Assembly (NCBI GenBank): GCA_025531455.1
Contig: JAMYHL010000016.1
Location: 1 to 64,000 of the forward strand
Direction: 5' to 3'
Length of the DNA: 64,000 bases
From: Apiotrichum sp. Y4204
Taxonomy: Eukaryota > Basidiomycota > Tremellomycetes > Trichosporonales > Trichosporonaceae
In this document: piece after piece, positions 30,707 through 42,105 of the stretch
How the letters are laid out: each line of letters begins with the position of its first letter
Numbering within the stretch: the first letter of the stretch is position 1
Translations under genes and position numbers: made by a program
Notes under the pieces: generated by a model
The model's input: the letters and a program-made list of their open reading frames with translations, nothing else
What the model was told of the DNA's origin: nothing
Database searches by the model: none

Positions 30707-31667
30707 GCGAGACTGAGGCATTGAGTAATCGCATACCGTAGCTCGTCGCATGGCGCGTGTAACTGGACGTTGATGATCCGTGTCTCTGACCCTCTGACAG
30801 GAGCACTCTCCTTTAGGGCAAAGGGCGACAACGAGAAGTCGAGAGCGCTGGACTAACAGGCTCTGCGACTGACTAAGACTGGCATGCTGTGCTATGCACG
30901 TCGACGGTTGAGTTGGAACTCATTGTGACGAGGTGAAAGCGGGGCGGTGCCAGTGGCGTTCACCAGTTTCTCCAGCAGACATTCCATCACCGTTACTGTT
31001 TGCGTGTCACTACGCATGTCTCTTACACCTGCTTCAAGTGCAACAAGTTGGCTCAACACCCCCGTTCCTCGCTGTCCGCGTGAGCACCATCAGGGCTTCG
31101 CGCTCGGACACCATCTCCGAACCACCTTCAATTGCGGCAAGCCCTGCCGCAGCTCCTCCAGAATATGGACATGCTTGACGCGGCGCTTGGCATTCCAGAC
31201 GCCACGGCCGTACAGGATGACGGTAGGCTCTGGCCCAAGCCATATCGGGCGCCCCACCTTCCAACCCAGGGCCGACTCATGCATCTCGGCGTTGCGGGCC
31301 AGCTTTCCGTAGTGCGTTGTCGCCTACATACCACAGCCTCCGAATGCGCACACTTCGCACGGACCTCCCGGAGCTCACTCTCACCCCTCGAGCTCTTACA
31401 ACAATGCAGGGACGAGAACGGATGTCGCTCCGGGGATAGTAGAGCTTGGAGGGAAGACTGACCCTCGAGTCCCGCTCCATTCCGGGGTGTACCACACGCG
31501 GAAAAGTCGCGCCTCTATGCACGCGTCTGCACAAGGGTATAAGATATATCGCATCCTGGACTATCTTGTTCCCCGCCTTTCGACTCTTGCTTCAAACTCG
31601 CGACAACAACGTTGGCATCGCTCCTGGCCGCTGACTATTTCCTGGTGGCATCAACATTGCTATCCCA
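30707..31667. other. Intergenic, 1 kb
   Basis: Holds a TATAAG element (31,538) for the downstream surface-protein gene. Otherwise nothing is recognised. Confidence 0.35.
31538..31543 (+). promoter_or_regulatory. TATA box of the mucin-like protein gene
   Basis: TATAAG in GGGTATAAGATATATCGC, 130 bp before the ATG at 31,668. Assigned by position. Confidence 0.4.
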
Positions 31668-32779
31668 ATGCGCGTCCTGTCACGAACCCTGGCCGCATTG
31701 GGCGTGCTCGTCACCGTAGCGGCCCAGATATCACAGGTATCATGGACGTTGCCGTCTCCGATCCAGCTCTGCCCAGACGCGACAGCCTCGTGGTCCTGGA
31801 CAATAGAACCTAGTCCGCCGAACGGATCCGAGGTCCACTGGTAAGTCTCTTGCCCAGCTGCAACTCGCTTGACTCTCGTAGGCAACTTGTGAAAGTGTCA
31901 GGTGGCGGTCCGCTAGATCAGGGCACGGGCAACTCGTTCACATGGGCTGTGAGGCGCGTTGCAGTCGGCGACGCGCTTGTTGTCAGACTCGGCAGGGGGG
32001 AGGAGAGTGTGCCCGTGCCGGTCGTTCCTTGCCCAAACCAGCCGACAGCGACGTCGACAGACACTCAGCCTCCGACACAGGCGCCGGGACCGACCACGAC
32101 GACTGCACAGGAGACGCAGAGTCAGCCTGCCCCATCCTCCGCGACGACCACAGTCACGTCCACCAGCGCTGACCCCTCCCCTCCTACGGACCAGTCGACC
32201 ACCGCCGCCCCGGCTTCCAGCACCCCTAGCCAGAGCGAGGAGGCCGCCACGTCATTACCAATCTCCACCACAGCGGACAGCACAGTGACGACCTCCTCCT
32301 CCCCAGCTCTCTCAAGACTGGATGGCAACTCGAGCTCAGCCGCGGCCCCGACAACCGCCCAGCGACCACAGGAGTCTCCGCTGATCAAGGCTGTCACCGT
32401 CACGCGCACACTCTTGCCCAGCCCGTCTGGAAACGATTCCACCGTCGGGCGGCAGGGAAACTCCGGCCACTCGGGTCTCTCAAGCGGAGGCATCGCTGGT
32501 GTGGTTATCGGAGTCCTCCTCGGCGTCTCTGCGCTCGTGGGGCTGGGTGTGTTCCTCGCGATTCGCCACCACCGGCGCGACGAGTCTGACGACGACGCGG
32601 TCTGGAGTCCGATTTCGCACAGCAACACCACCCACAGTCATTACATGCGCGAACCGCCACCGCTCGTGCCCAGTCTGCCTCCGAGCATGGACCCGTTCTA
32701 CGCCGTCGACAGGAGCCAGCAGTTGTCGCCGTCCGGCGGGGTGTCGGATGACTTCCGCGGTCCCGCTCATCGGTATTAG
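31668..32779 (+). CDS. Mucin-like single-pass cell-surface protein
   Basis: Exons 31,668-31,840 and 31,882-32,779 give 356 aa. A signal peptide (about 1-19, ending VTVAAQ) is followed by a small ectodomain (about 20-105; VSWTLPSPIQLCPDATASWSW..., two Cys), a long Ser/Thr/Pro-rich stretch (about 108-260) suited to O-mannosylation, one transmembrane helix (GGIAGVVIGVLLGVSALVGLGVFLAI) and a basic-then-acidic cytosolic tail (RHHRRDESDDD). The ectodomain layout resembles fungal surface proteins that bind or sense wall components, but the exact family is unknown. The tail with PPPLVPSLPPS could bind SH3 domains (inference). Confidence 0.75.
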
Positions 32780-32973
32780 AAAGCCCTCACACCTGCTCTG
32801 CGATTTCGGCAATCTTCTTGAACTTTTCTAGTTTTGTACTTGTTGGGAGACTAATATGAAGTTGAGTGAACTACTCATGCTGGTGGCAACCATGGACGGA
32901 GAACCCGGCTGTTCCGAAGCGGACATGGCCGATGACGACCATCTCAGAAGTCAAGGCCGAATGCCGCTGCCAT

Positions 32974-32979
32974 ATAAGA
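32974..32979 (+). promoter_or_regulatory. TATA box of the SDR gene
   Basis: TATAAG within CCATATAAGACC, 70 bp before the ATG at 33,044. Assigned by position. Confidence 0.5.
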
Positions 32980-33043
32980 CCACATCAACAGCTGCTGTCC
33001 CCCACATTCTCTTGTTCGCTGTCTGTCCCTTCTGTAGCCTAGC

Positions 33044-34231
33044 ATGCCTGTCGTTTCCCCGCACTCCGATGCCCTCATCCTTGTAACTGGCGCGTCCGGC
33101 TTCCTCGGATCGTGAGTGCGCAAGTGTCTAGGACCTTGAACCCCGCAGCTGATTAAGAGATACATTGTCGAGGACCTACTCAACGCGGGATACCGGGTGC
33201 GCATCACGGCGCGCTCCGACGCCAAGGCAGAGCATGTACGCTCGCATTTCCCGGAACACAAGGACCGGATCGAGTACCAGATCGTCGAGGACATGGTGGT
33301 GGTGAGTTGTGGACCTGAGGCACAATCTCACCCCAGCCAGGCGCTTTCGATCTCGCGGTCCGCGGTGTTGACGGGATTGTGCACACCGCCTCGCCCGTGA
33401 CCATGATCCATAGCGGGCACCCCGATGACCTCATCAAACCCGCCGTCGGCGGCGTAAAGAACATTCTTGGGAGTGTCGAGCGGGAGAACCCCCGGCTCAA
33501 GCGCTTTGTGCAGCTCAGCTCTGTTGCTGCCATCGGCAGCTTTGGATGGGGTGGCAAGTCTGCAACAGCCGAGGTGCTAACAGAAGAGAGTGGGTGGATA
33601 CTGCGACACAGCGCACTGACTACTAGACTGGAACCACGCCGCAATTGAAGATGTCAACGCGAACGGGATCAACGCAAAGGGCAACTCGAAGTACGCGGCG
33701 AGTAAGATGCAGGCGGAAGAGGCGTTCTGGGAGCAGATCGCGGGCAAGCCATACGACGGCGTGGTGATCAACCCGTCGGTGGTGCTCGGCCCACAGCGCG
33801 AGTACATCGCCGAGGGGGCGCGGAGCGCGAGCTCGCCCTCGCTCATCCTGCGGTTCCTCACCCGCCACCGTCCCACAGCAGAGCTCGACAGACCGTACTT
33901 CAACATCGTCGATGTACGCGACGTCGCGACCGCCATTACCCGTTCACTGGCTGTACCCCACGCGGCGGGGAACCGCTTCATCCTTTCGTCGCATCCCATT
34001 TCAGGCAACGACGTTGTCCTCGCTGCTGAGGATCATCCGCAGCTCACGGAATACACACGCGGTAACCGCGACCCATCGCATCGCGCCGCCATTGCCGCTG
34101 CTGCGCCGCGCTACGACGGCTCCAAGGTCGAGCGTACCCTCGGCTTCACATATCGCGACAAGGACGACACATTGAGCTTCACGATCGGGGGATGGGTGCC
34201 GATGCTCACCCAGTCGCGGAGCAAGCTTTAG
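33044..34231 (+). CDS. NAD(P)-dependent extended SDR reductase (GRE2/CCR/DFR-like)
   Basis: Predicted cytosolic carbonyl reductase of the extended short-chain dehydrogenase class (NAD-dependent epimerase/dehydratase fold). Exons 33,044-33,111, 33,160-33,301, 33,337-33,589 and 33,627-34,231 give 355 aa. The nucleotide-binding loop VTGASGFLGSY (14-24) is followed by ARSDAKAEHVR, which suggests NADPH preference, then GVDGIVHTASPV, LSSVAAIG and the catalytic Y177-x-x-x-K181 (YAASKMQAEEAFW). The substrate-side motif VVINPSVVLGP matches GRE2/cinnamoyl-CoA-reductase-like enzymes. The intron joins were chosen so that the Rossmann loop reads GFLGSYIVEDLLNAGY. It is convergent with the amidohydrolase gene 120 bp away. 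Confidence 0.9.
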
Positions 34232-34352
34232 CGGGAAGAAGTGACTGTGCGGTTGTGTGAAGTTGGAACTCTGCTTATTGAGACGATGAGTACCAAGATG
34301 CATTCTTCTGAGCGACAGCGACTCTATAACAGCAGTCTATTGTGTAATCTCC

Positions 34353-36002
34353 TTAAGCGCCGTAGACGCACTCTCCTGCGAACCACGTCTGGTTGACCTT
34401 TGTCGTGGCGAGCTCGTTGACCGACACGGTGAACGGGTCGCGGTCGAGGACGACAAAGTCGGCGCTCTTGCCTGGGGTGATGGTACCGGCGAACGCGTCG
34501 ATGCCGAGCGCGCGTGCCGTGTTGATCGTGTATGCCGCGACCGCCTCGCGCACGTTAAGTGCCTGGTCCGCAGCAAGCACGCCCTCGTACTCCCCCAATG
34601 GGTCCATGCGAGTCACGAGGCCCGCGATTCCGATCCATGGATTCGGGTCAGGCGAGACGGGCCAGTCAGAGCCACCGCTGACGATCGCGCCGACGTCCGC
34701 GAGGTTGCGATTTGGGTGGAAGCGCTTCATTTCGTCTGATGGCCGCACGGCGCCAATGACATCGGCAATGAGGCCCGGGAACCACAGCGGCGGGGAGATG
34801 TCGGCCACGACGTTGAGCTCGCCAAAACGCGGGACGTCGTCGCGGTGCACAAACTGGCCGTGGGCGACGTGGAAGATGGCGTCCTTGTACCCTGCCTCAC
34901 GGACCTTTGCCACCGAGTCGAGCACAAAGCGCACCGACGCGTCGCCCGTGCAGTGGATCTTGACGTTGATACCCAGCTTGGCGCAGTGCAGGAGCCAGTG
35001 CTCGAGCTCCTCGACGGGCATCGTCGTGTGGCCCTTGTGGCAGCACCCGTGCGACTCGCTGGGAAGGTATGGCTCGAGGAATGCAGACGTGTACGACATG
35101 GGCACGCCGTCGAGGAAGATCTTGGCAAAGTCTGGGCGGTGGTGTGGGCTCTGCGTCGCGGTGCGGTACGCGAACAGGTCGTCGGCGAGCTTGTCTGCAC
35201 CGAAGATCAGGTCGTTGATGAGCATGCACGACGACGCCCAGATCTTGAGGTCGCCCCGGTCGTCGAGGTGCTTGAGCCCCTCGAGCGTCGACCGTGTTGC
35301 GCCGGCATCGAGGAACGCGGTGATCCCCATCGAGTGCATCGTCGCGATACCGTCCGCCGAGCACGCCGCAGAGCGCTCAGGCGTCGGCGGGTCCTCTGCC
35401 AACACGGCCTTTGCGACCATCATGCCCGCTGCTTCGAGGAGAAGGCCGGTTGGGCGCCCCTTCTCGTCGCGCACAATCTTGCCGCCGGCCGGATCAGGGG
35501 TGTCCTGACCAATGCCCCCGGCGCGCATGGCCGCAGTGTTGGCAAAGCGGTTGTGGTGCGAGTCGTCCACGAGCACAACCTTCTTGCCGGCGGACACGGC
35601 GTCGAGCGCAACGAGCGCCTCGGACTTCGCCAGCTCGGTAATCAGGTCCGAGCCCCACATGCTGCCGACGATCCACTCGCGCTCGGGATGCTTGGCGATA
35701 TACTCCTTGACGGCATTGCAGATGTCTGGAACCATGTACGTGTCCGGAAACTGCAGCTCGAATAGCTTGTGCTGCCCCGCGATGGCGTGGTGGTTGTGCA
35801 CGTCCATCAAGCCCGGGATGACAGGTGCGCCGCCGAGGTCGACAGTGCGCGTGCCGGCGCCCGCGTGCGCCTTGATGGCGTCGGCCGAGCCGACCGCGAT
35901 GACTTTACCGCCCGCGATGGCGAACGCCTCGGCGGGCGCGTCGCTGTCTAGCGTGTGCACCACGGCGTTTGTGACAATGAGGTCAGCGGGGCTGGATGTC
36001 AT
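34353..36002 (-). CDS. YtcJ-type metal-dependent amidohydrolase
   Basis: Predicted zinc hydrolase of the amidohydrolase_3 group. Single exon, 549 aa, the usual length. The leading beta-sandwich strand VTNAVVHTLDSDAPAEAFAIAGGKVIAVG precedes the metal motif PGLMDVHNHH (H69, H71). Later metal and substrate-site blocks are KIHCTGDASV, FHVAHGQFVHRDD and GAIVSGGSDWPVSP, and the C-terminal NTARALGIDAFAGTITPGKSADFVVLDRDPF returns to the sandwich. No signal peptide is seen, so it is probably cytosolic. Substrates of YtcJ-like enzymes are mostly unknown (N-acyl or cyclic amides). Its promoter is shared, divergently, with the monocarboxylate-type MFS gene. Confidence 0.92.
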   Translation of the reverse strand: MTSSPADLIVTNAVVHTLDSDAPAEAFAIAGGKVIAVGSADAIKAHAGAGTRTVDLGGAPVIPGLMDVHNHHAIAGQHKLFELQFPDTYMVPDICNAVKEYIAKHPEREWIVGSMWGSDLITELAKSEALVALDAVSAGKKVVLVDDSHHNRFANTAAMRAGGIGQDTPDPAGGKIVRDEKGRPTGLLLEAAGMMVAKAVLAEDPPTPERSAACSADGIATMHSMGITAFLDAGATRSTLEGLKHLDDRGDLKIWASSCMLINDLIFGADKLADDLFAYRTATQSPHHRPDFAKIFLDGVPMSYTSAFLEPYLPSESHGCCHKGHTTMPVEELEHWLLHCAKLGINVKIHCTGDASVRFVLDSVAKVREAGYKDAIFHVAHGQFVHRDDVPRFGELNVVADISPPLWFPGLIADVIGAVRPSDEMKRFHPNRNLADVGAIVSGGSDWPVSPDPNPWIGIAGLVTRMDPLGEYEGVLAADQALNVREAVAAYTINTARALGIDAFAGTITPGKSADFVVLDRDPFTVSVNELATTKVNQTWFAGECVYGA

Positions 36003-36678
36003 GATAAGGGGAGTTGGGTGTGCATCGGGATTGCAGCTGCTCCTCTATTTGTACTTCGGAGAGCGGCAGTTGCAAGTTGTTATCCCATGACCGCAACGAC
36101 GGCGTCAACATCCGTGTCCACAGCACACACTGACATCGGTTATGCCGGTTGCCAGGGCCTCCTAGACGACGATGGAGAATGCCGATCGATGCCCACCTTG
36201 GTGGACGGGTGAACCATGATGGCCAGGACAGAGACTGGAGTGGCTGGGGCATCGGTAAGGACAGCCAAGGCGGCATGGCGTTCTGATGCACGCTGACGGA
36301 AGTGTGTGAGTGCTGTGTCTGAGGTGACTGACCCGATAACAGACAAGATTGCTGATCGTGCCATCTGATAAGAAGATGATGGCCGCAAACAGATTGATGC
36401 AGCTACGGTCCGCGCCGTCAACATCTCGGCGATTGATATCCCACGGTATGCCCATCAATCAGAGCCCTTCTCGTCATCATCGTCATCACTGCAAACGTTG
36501 GTAAGCGAGAGGGGCCCCGTTTCTCGGTAATCAAAAGACCAACAAGTAGTGGAGCAGAACAGAAATCGAGTCAAAAGTCGGCGAGTAGACCTCTCATAGC
36601 AATTATAGCAGCCATCTTGGTGATACTCGGCAGTTCACAACCTCCCTATCCTCCTGACAGCGTCTCTAGACAGTCGCA
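36003..36678. promoter_or_regulatory. Divergent promoter region, amidohydrolase/MFS
   Basis: 676 bp between divergent ATGs. No TATA consensus stands out. There is a run of CATCATCGTCATCA near 36,470. Shared regulation of the two genes is an inference from the arrangement. Confidence 0.35.
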
Positions 36679-38304
36679 ATGTCTACCACAACCACAACGA
36701 CTGCAATGGAGCTTGGGCGCCTGCCAAGTATAAAGGACGGGCAGGGGACGTCGCCGTATGCGATGACTCCGGGGTTCTCGCTCCCCCAGACACCAGATGG
36801 GCTATCGCGCGACTCGCCGTATCCCTCCCCGACCCCCACTCCGCCGCCCCATGAGGACCGTGAGCTCGCAGCCCTCGCGCCGGCAGACAAGGGCCGTGAC
36901 GCATGGCTCTTTCTTCTTGGCGCGACCGTCATCGAGACAACAATCTGGGGGCTGCTGAACGCCGTCGGTGTGTTGCAACATTTCTGGATGACCGACAAGT
37001 TCAAGGGACAGGAGTCGACGGTCACTCTGGCTGCGTCGCTCATGAACGGTCTATCATTCATGAGTGTAGGCGTGTTTGGCCCGTAGGTTGTGCCTTCTTG
37101 CAGGTGCTGATGAACAGCATATTGGCCGCCATGCCCCACTACACCAAGTGGCTGCAGATTGTCGGCCTCGTCGTCTCCTCAGCGGGGTTCATCGCCACCG
37201 CCTATGCGACTTCCGCAACGCAGCTTATCGGAACCATGGGTATTCTCTACCCTTTCTCTGCCGGTGAGAGCGCCTTACCAACAACACAGCCCGCCCTAAC
37301 ACACAGCACTCTACCTCCCAGCAGCGACGATGATCTACGAGTGGTTCTACGAGCGTCGCGGCCTGGCTACTGGCATCATGTTTGCGGGAACCGGCGTGGG
37401 CGGCACAGTCTTTCCTTTCATCATTGATGGCCTCCTGCGGCGATTCGGCGACAAGGCGACCATGATCTCGATGGGCATTGCGTTCTTCATCATCAACGGC
37501 GCGTCCCTGCTGGTCATCAAGCGCCGCATCCCGCTCACGTCTTCTGTCGGCAGCCGGCCCAAGGTCAACTGGCGCTTCGTTCGCACTTGGGCGTTCTGGT
37601 GCGGCTTCCTTGTGCTTCTCTTTACCAGCATGGGCAACTTCAACCCCACTCTTTGGATTCCGAGTGAGTTTAACCTATGCGAACGTGCGTGGCCGGACAC
37701 TGACTTTGCAAGCTTTCGCGGATAACCTGCACATCAAGAACCCCAATGGTGTCGCGCTCGTGTCCATCATGAACGGTGAGTGCGAAACAGACGCCACCAT
37801 GCATCTCCCCGCTCATACGCATCACAGCTGCCTCTGTCCCCGGTAACGCTGCGGTAGGCTACCTCTCAGACCGCGTGCCGACAAAGGTAATGAACTTTGT
37901 GACCTGCCTGCTGGGTACGCTAGCTGTCTTGCTCGCGTGGGGCTTTGGCACCTCCGCCGGCCCACTCGTGGTCTTCTCACTCGTGTGGGGCTCAACGGCA
38001 CTCTGCTTCGTCAGCATGTGGAGCAAGATCATCACGCGTATCTGCAAGGACGACCCGACGCTGTCCGTCCTCATGTTCTCTCTTTTCGCTGTCCTCCGCG
38101 GCGTCGGCAACGTCACCTCCGGACCGATCAGTACCCACCTCCTCGAGACGGGCGCGTTCCGCGGCGCAGCGGGCGCGTTTGGCAAAACAAACTTTGTGAG
38201 TCGAGGCCGCTGTGCGCGTGGCTGACCATCAGGGTGCTGTCTTGATCTACACCGCGTTGACAACGTTCCTGGGCGGCGCGATTGGCGCGTTCTTCCCCAG
38301 CTAA
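36679..38304 (+). CDS. MFS monocarboxylate-type transporter
   Basis: Predicted 12-span plasma-membrane carrier of the fungal monocarboxylate porter group (MCH-like). Exons: 36,679-37,082, 37,118-37,263, 37,307-37,663, 37,713-37,775, 37,828-38,195 and 38,233-38,304, giving 469 aa. A Pro/Ser/Thr-rich cytosolic N terminus (about 1-70) precedes span 1. The diagnostic loop reads LYPFSAALYLPAATMIYEWFYERRGLATGIMFAGTGVGG. SVPGNAAVGYLSDRVPTKVM is the MFS loop after span 8. Exon 3 starts at 37,307; two later AGs are also in frame but would delete the ALYLPA segment. Substrate is unknown; short-chain acids are typical for the family. It is divergent from the amidohydrolase. Confidence 0.85.
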
Positions 38305-38934
38305 GAAGGGGATGCCGTGGGACAGAACGACTGGGCGTATCTATAAAGAAGGCGCAGCTCGGAACAGAGGACAAGGTCAGCCTGGGTGCATACTGCATGT
38401 CCTCCGGAAGCGGACCCGGCACAGACCCGGCGGGTCACTAGAGGCTCCCCCTGAGCCATGCTTCGGCAAGGCGAGGTTGCACGGCACCATGATGTAGTAT
38501 ATAGTATGCCTTTGCTTTATGCATCTTTGTATCTACAGTATTCTACATATCTCCAGTTGTTGTGAGGGCACGGCTTGCGCTGGGTTGCATTCACGCATTG
38601 GTGAGGCTGCCGTGCCGAGGCATGCCTGGCACCGCCTTTGTCCCTCATTCTCATGTTCTCTGCGGGACAGGACATCATGTGATTCATGGCAGCCGTACAT
38701 CACGATGCATTCCCCCTCCTTTTCCGTCGCGGACCGCGGAGACGATGGTCGGAAACGCGTACGACATGATGAGGATGTAACTGTGCTGACATGATAATGA
38801 TATCGGTGTTCGGCTTTGCCCGTCGTAATCAAATCTCTCAGGAGATGGGGGAGGAGACTCGGCAAAAAAGTTGTGTTAAATAGAGACCATGGTCACTCGC
38901 ATCGAGTCCTGCGACTCGCCCCAACGTTCTATCA
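38305..38934. other. Intergenic, 0.6 kb
   Basis: TATAAAG at 38,342 lies just after the MFS stop codon, too far from the next ATG to be its TATA box. Nothing else is recognised. Confidence 0.35.
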
Positions 38935-40484
38935 ATGACACTCCTACGCACACTCGCCCCGCGACTCATTCACCTCGGGCCCCCCCTTCTGCGCCGCCCA
39001 ATGACTGCCGCAGCCGCTGCAGCCGCCCCGGCGCCCACCGCAGGCGCGCCGCCGCCGAGTCCCCGCCTCTCGGCGGCAGGCAAAGCGAACCTCGACGCCC
39101 TCCTCGCGCGCGAGGTCGACAGCCGCAAGATCCCGGCGACCTTCTTTGGCGCGACGACTGCAGATGGGCCGATATACTGGTCGCATCGGGGGGATAAGGA
39201 GTTTGGCTCCCCAGAGCAGGTGGGCGATGATACCGGTGAGTCGTGAAGTCGTCGTTTAACAGGTGTGGGCTGTGCGTGGAGCTCCCGGCAGAGTTCCGCT
39301 CGTCTGAGCTTTCACTGACTCACAGTGCTGCAGCTATTCTCTCAGACCAAGTTTGTCACTTCGGTGCGCACTCCTCTACGACCTTGCTAACATCAGGTTG
39401 CCCTTCTGAAGCTCGTGGACCAGGGGTTCGTCTCCCTCGACGACCCCGACATCCTGGACAAGCATATCCCCGAGGTCTCAAAACAGGATGTTCTCACAGG
39501 ATACACGGACGATGGGCCGGTGTACACGCCGCGGCGGACGCGGCTCACGCTGCGGATGCTGCTCTCGCACACCTCGGGCTTGGGGTACGCGGGGACGAAC
39601 CCGCTCGTGCGGCGCTGGCAGAAGGAGAACAACGCAGGGCGGAAAGGCGATGCGCGGGAATACCTCGGCCCACTTGCGTTTGAGCCGCGCACACGCTGGC
39701 GGTACGGGACAGGCATCGACTGGGCCGGCGTCCTCCTCGAGCGCATCACCGGCAAGCGACTCGGCGCGTGGATGCAGGAGAACATCTTTGCTCCGTGCGG
39801 AATCACGTCCATCACCTTCGACCCCGTGCAGGCCAAACCGAACCTCATGACGCTGTGCTACCGTGACTCCGGGGGGGAAATTACTATTCCTGCTTCGCAG
39901 TTCCGCCCTGCAGGCGGCCTCTATGGCGGGGTACGCCAAATGGATCCGGCCAAGCGCGGTATCGATGGCGGCGGCGGTGGACTGTTCGGTACAGCCAAGG
40001 ACTACCTGATCTTCCTGGAGGCCGTGCTTGGTTCCAGGGTAGGTAAGCCGACGCGTAACGGCAGCACGCCGCTGCTCTCGCGCGAGTCGTTTGACGAGAT
40101 CTTCACGAGCTCCCTCCCACCGCGCGGGCCAGACAACAGGTGCTACGCCGACTGCGCAAAGATCATGCTTGCCACCGGCTTCACCGACCCAGCACACACG
40201 TCAGGCGGGACGGGCGACGGCCTCGCGCACTCGGTCGCGCTCATGCTCAATACCATGGACTCGGTACACGGCCGCCGCGCAGGAAGTGGGTGCTGGGACG
40301 GCGCGGCCAAGAGCGAGTTCTGGATCGACCCAGCAAGCGGTATTGCGGTGAGTATGGATACACACCATGCACCACCCACTGACGACAGGCGGTATGCTGC
40401 ACACAACTGTCGGCCACGAACCCGGACTACTTCATGAAAGTGTACAACATGTACGAGCGGGCGCTGTACGACGGTCTAGAATAG
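38935..40484 (+). CDS. Beta-lactamase-fold serine hydrolase (class C/LACTB-like)
   Basis: Predicted esterase or transesterase of the beta-lactamase-related family (PF00144), as found in fungal esterases and in acyltransferases such as LovD. Exons 38,935-39,235, 39,326-39,363, 39,397-40,347 and 40,389-40,484 give 461 aa. The nucleophile motif S106-Q-T-K109 (SxxK) sits where expected. RLTLRMLLSHTSGLGY is the classic family block, YGTGIDWAGVLLERITGKRLG carries the Tyr motif region, and GGGGLFGTAKDYLIFLEAVL follows. The Arg/Leu-rich N terminus MTLLRTLAPRLIHLGPPLLRR could be a mitochondrial presequence, or translation could start at the Met at residue 23. Intron 1 (90 nt) is longer than its neighbours and least certain. 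Confidence 0.85.
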
Positions 40485-40575
40485 AGAACAGTAGAATGGA
40501 ACACCGGAAGAAGTCAAGAAACACTCTGGATGATCAGCATCGTTTGGCAAGCGAGTTGCGCCGACCTACTTACTG

Positions 40576-41626
40576 CTAACTCTCAACTATCTTCACCAGT
40601 GCCCCCAGATATTCTGCCACCGCGTAGCGCACCATTGTCCGGCGCTTAGAGGACCGTCGACTTTGGTCACACAAGACGCTCAACGCGTTGTTGACCTCAG
40701 CCACCGTCGATGAACAGCGGAAGCCCACGTTGGGAACGGTGCCGCACAGCGGAAACATCCACGACTTGAAGCTGATATCGGAGTGTTCCGGGAGCAGATT
40801 TGCAACACGAGGGTCCTTGAGCGCGGCTGGTTCAGCAACAATGGTGCGGACAGGCAGGTTGCGGAACGGTCGTGCCACGACCTGCAGCATCCAATCTACT
40901 GCCTCCCCTACGGATTGCATGGGCAGTGGATAGATGACGCATCGCCCACACCAGGGTCGCCCGGCGGCAGTGGCTCCGTCGATGAGGAGCTGATGTGCCG
41001 CAGGTGAAAGTTGGGCGACTGCCACGCTGTCCAAGGTCCGGGTGCTTGCTCCGCACTCAATGAGCGCCTTCGCTTCCGTTATTCGCTCTTGCTGCAGAAG
41101 GATGAGGAGCGTCATGTTCATGGACGCTTGGCAGGGGGGAAGCCAGTGGTAGAGCCAGTGAATGAGCTCGATGGGCAACGAACGCGTCCTCAACACTCTG
41201 GACGGATCCAGCGGAGGTTCTTGCAGGGGCAGAACATGGAAGGGGAAAGGATGAGTCTTGATGAGAGAGAATATCTCTCGCAAGATGCGCTTAAGCATGG
41301 CTGGTGAGTGGGTGTAGTTCCTGGAAAGGACAAAGACGCTGAGGTCCGTATTGTACAGGAGTGTCTGGTGCCACAGGTCGCGGGTACACCATTTGGCGAC
41401 GACGTGCCGCGCCGTCTGGCCGACAGGAAGCGAGTCCGGAGTAAAGTTCCGGGACATGGTGCGTGAGGTTGCGAGAAGCGCATTTTGGGGATGGTAAAAG
41501 TGAATCTCATGCACGAGCTGGAATCAGCGCAGTCTGAGATTGTTGCGGAAGAAAAGTTGTGCGCGAACTTACCTCGGGCGGCAGTCGCTCAATGGGCGAG
41601 TCTCCAGGAACCATCGTGCGCGGCAT
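40576..41626 (-). CDS. F-box-like hypothetical protein with ankyrin-like segment
   Basis: Exons on the minus strand: 41,626-41,573 and 41,517-40,576, giving 331 aa (start at Met 41,626; a second Met at 41,614 is also possible). The join reads PIERLPPE-LVHEIHFYHPQNALLATSRTMSRNF, an F-box-like start, where the intron splits the motif. Residues about 170-200 (TEAKALIECGASTRTLDSVAVAQLSPAAHQLLIDGA) resemble one or two degenerate ankyrin repeats. No other domain is recognised. It probably belongs to the lineage-specific F-box-like families of these yeasts; any ubiquitin-ligase role is inference. Confidence 0.6.
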
Positions 41627-42105
41627 GGATCGGACGGGGAGGGGTAGCTCTTGGGAACAAAACTCTGAAGTTTGCGAGTTGGGGAGACTCGGAGGACAAA
41701 GCAAGAAGTGCGTAATGCAAAGCCAAATGCGCGGAACTCAGAAGACGAGGTGAGTGTGAGAATGATTGAGAAGACAATGACAGAGGAAGGTGATGTGTGA
41801 ATGTTCCCAGCTAGCAACTCCAACGCGCCAGTAAGCTCACATCAACTGGTGGCTCTGGGGCACGAAGTAATATTGAGCTTACCATTTTGCCTGATGATTC
41901 AAGGACTAGTAGCTGTAGAAATAAACTGACGGTCGGACGATAACAGTGCATCGATACTGATGCACATGTCCTCACCATGCAACAGCTAGCTCGCGGCCTA
42001 ATTCTCAGAGTAGAACGCATTATACATGTGCTACGGGACATCGCTGAGACCGGCTCACAACGTCTGTTGCACGAGCCCTACTCTGGCACAGAAACTAAGA
42101 ACAGT
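41627..42105. other. Intergenic, 0.5 kb
   Basis: Lies upstream of the F-box-like gene and downstream of the first DUF1996 gene. No gene or motif is recognised. Confidence 0.35.

Noticed and set aside
37307..37324. Later acceptors for intron 2 of the monocarboxylate-type MFS
   Set aside because: AGs at 37,320-37,321 and 37,323-37,324 also keep the frame, but they would remove the ALYLPA residues of a conserved loop. The first AG beyond 6 nt from the branch point is preferred.
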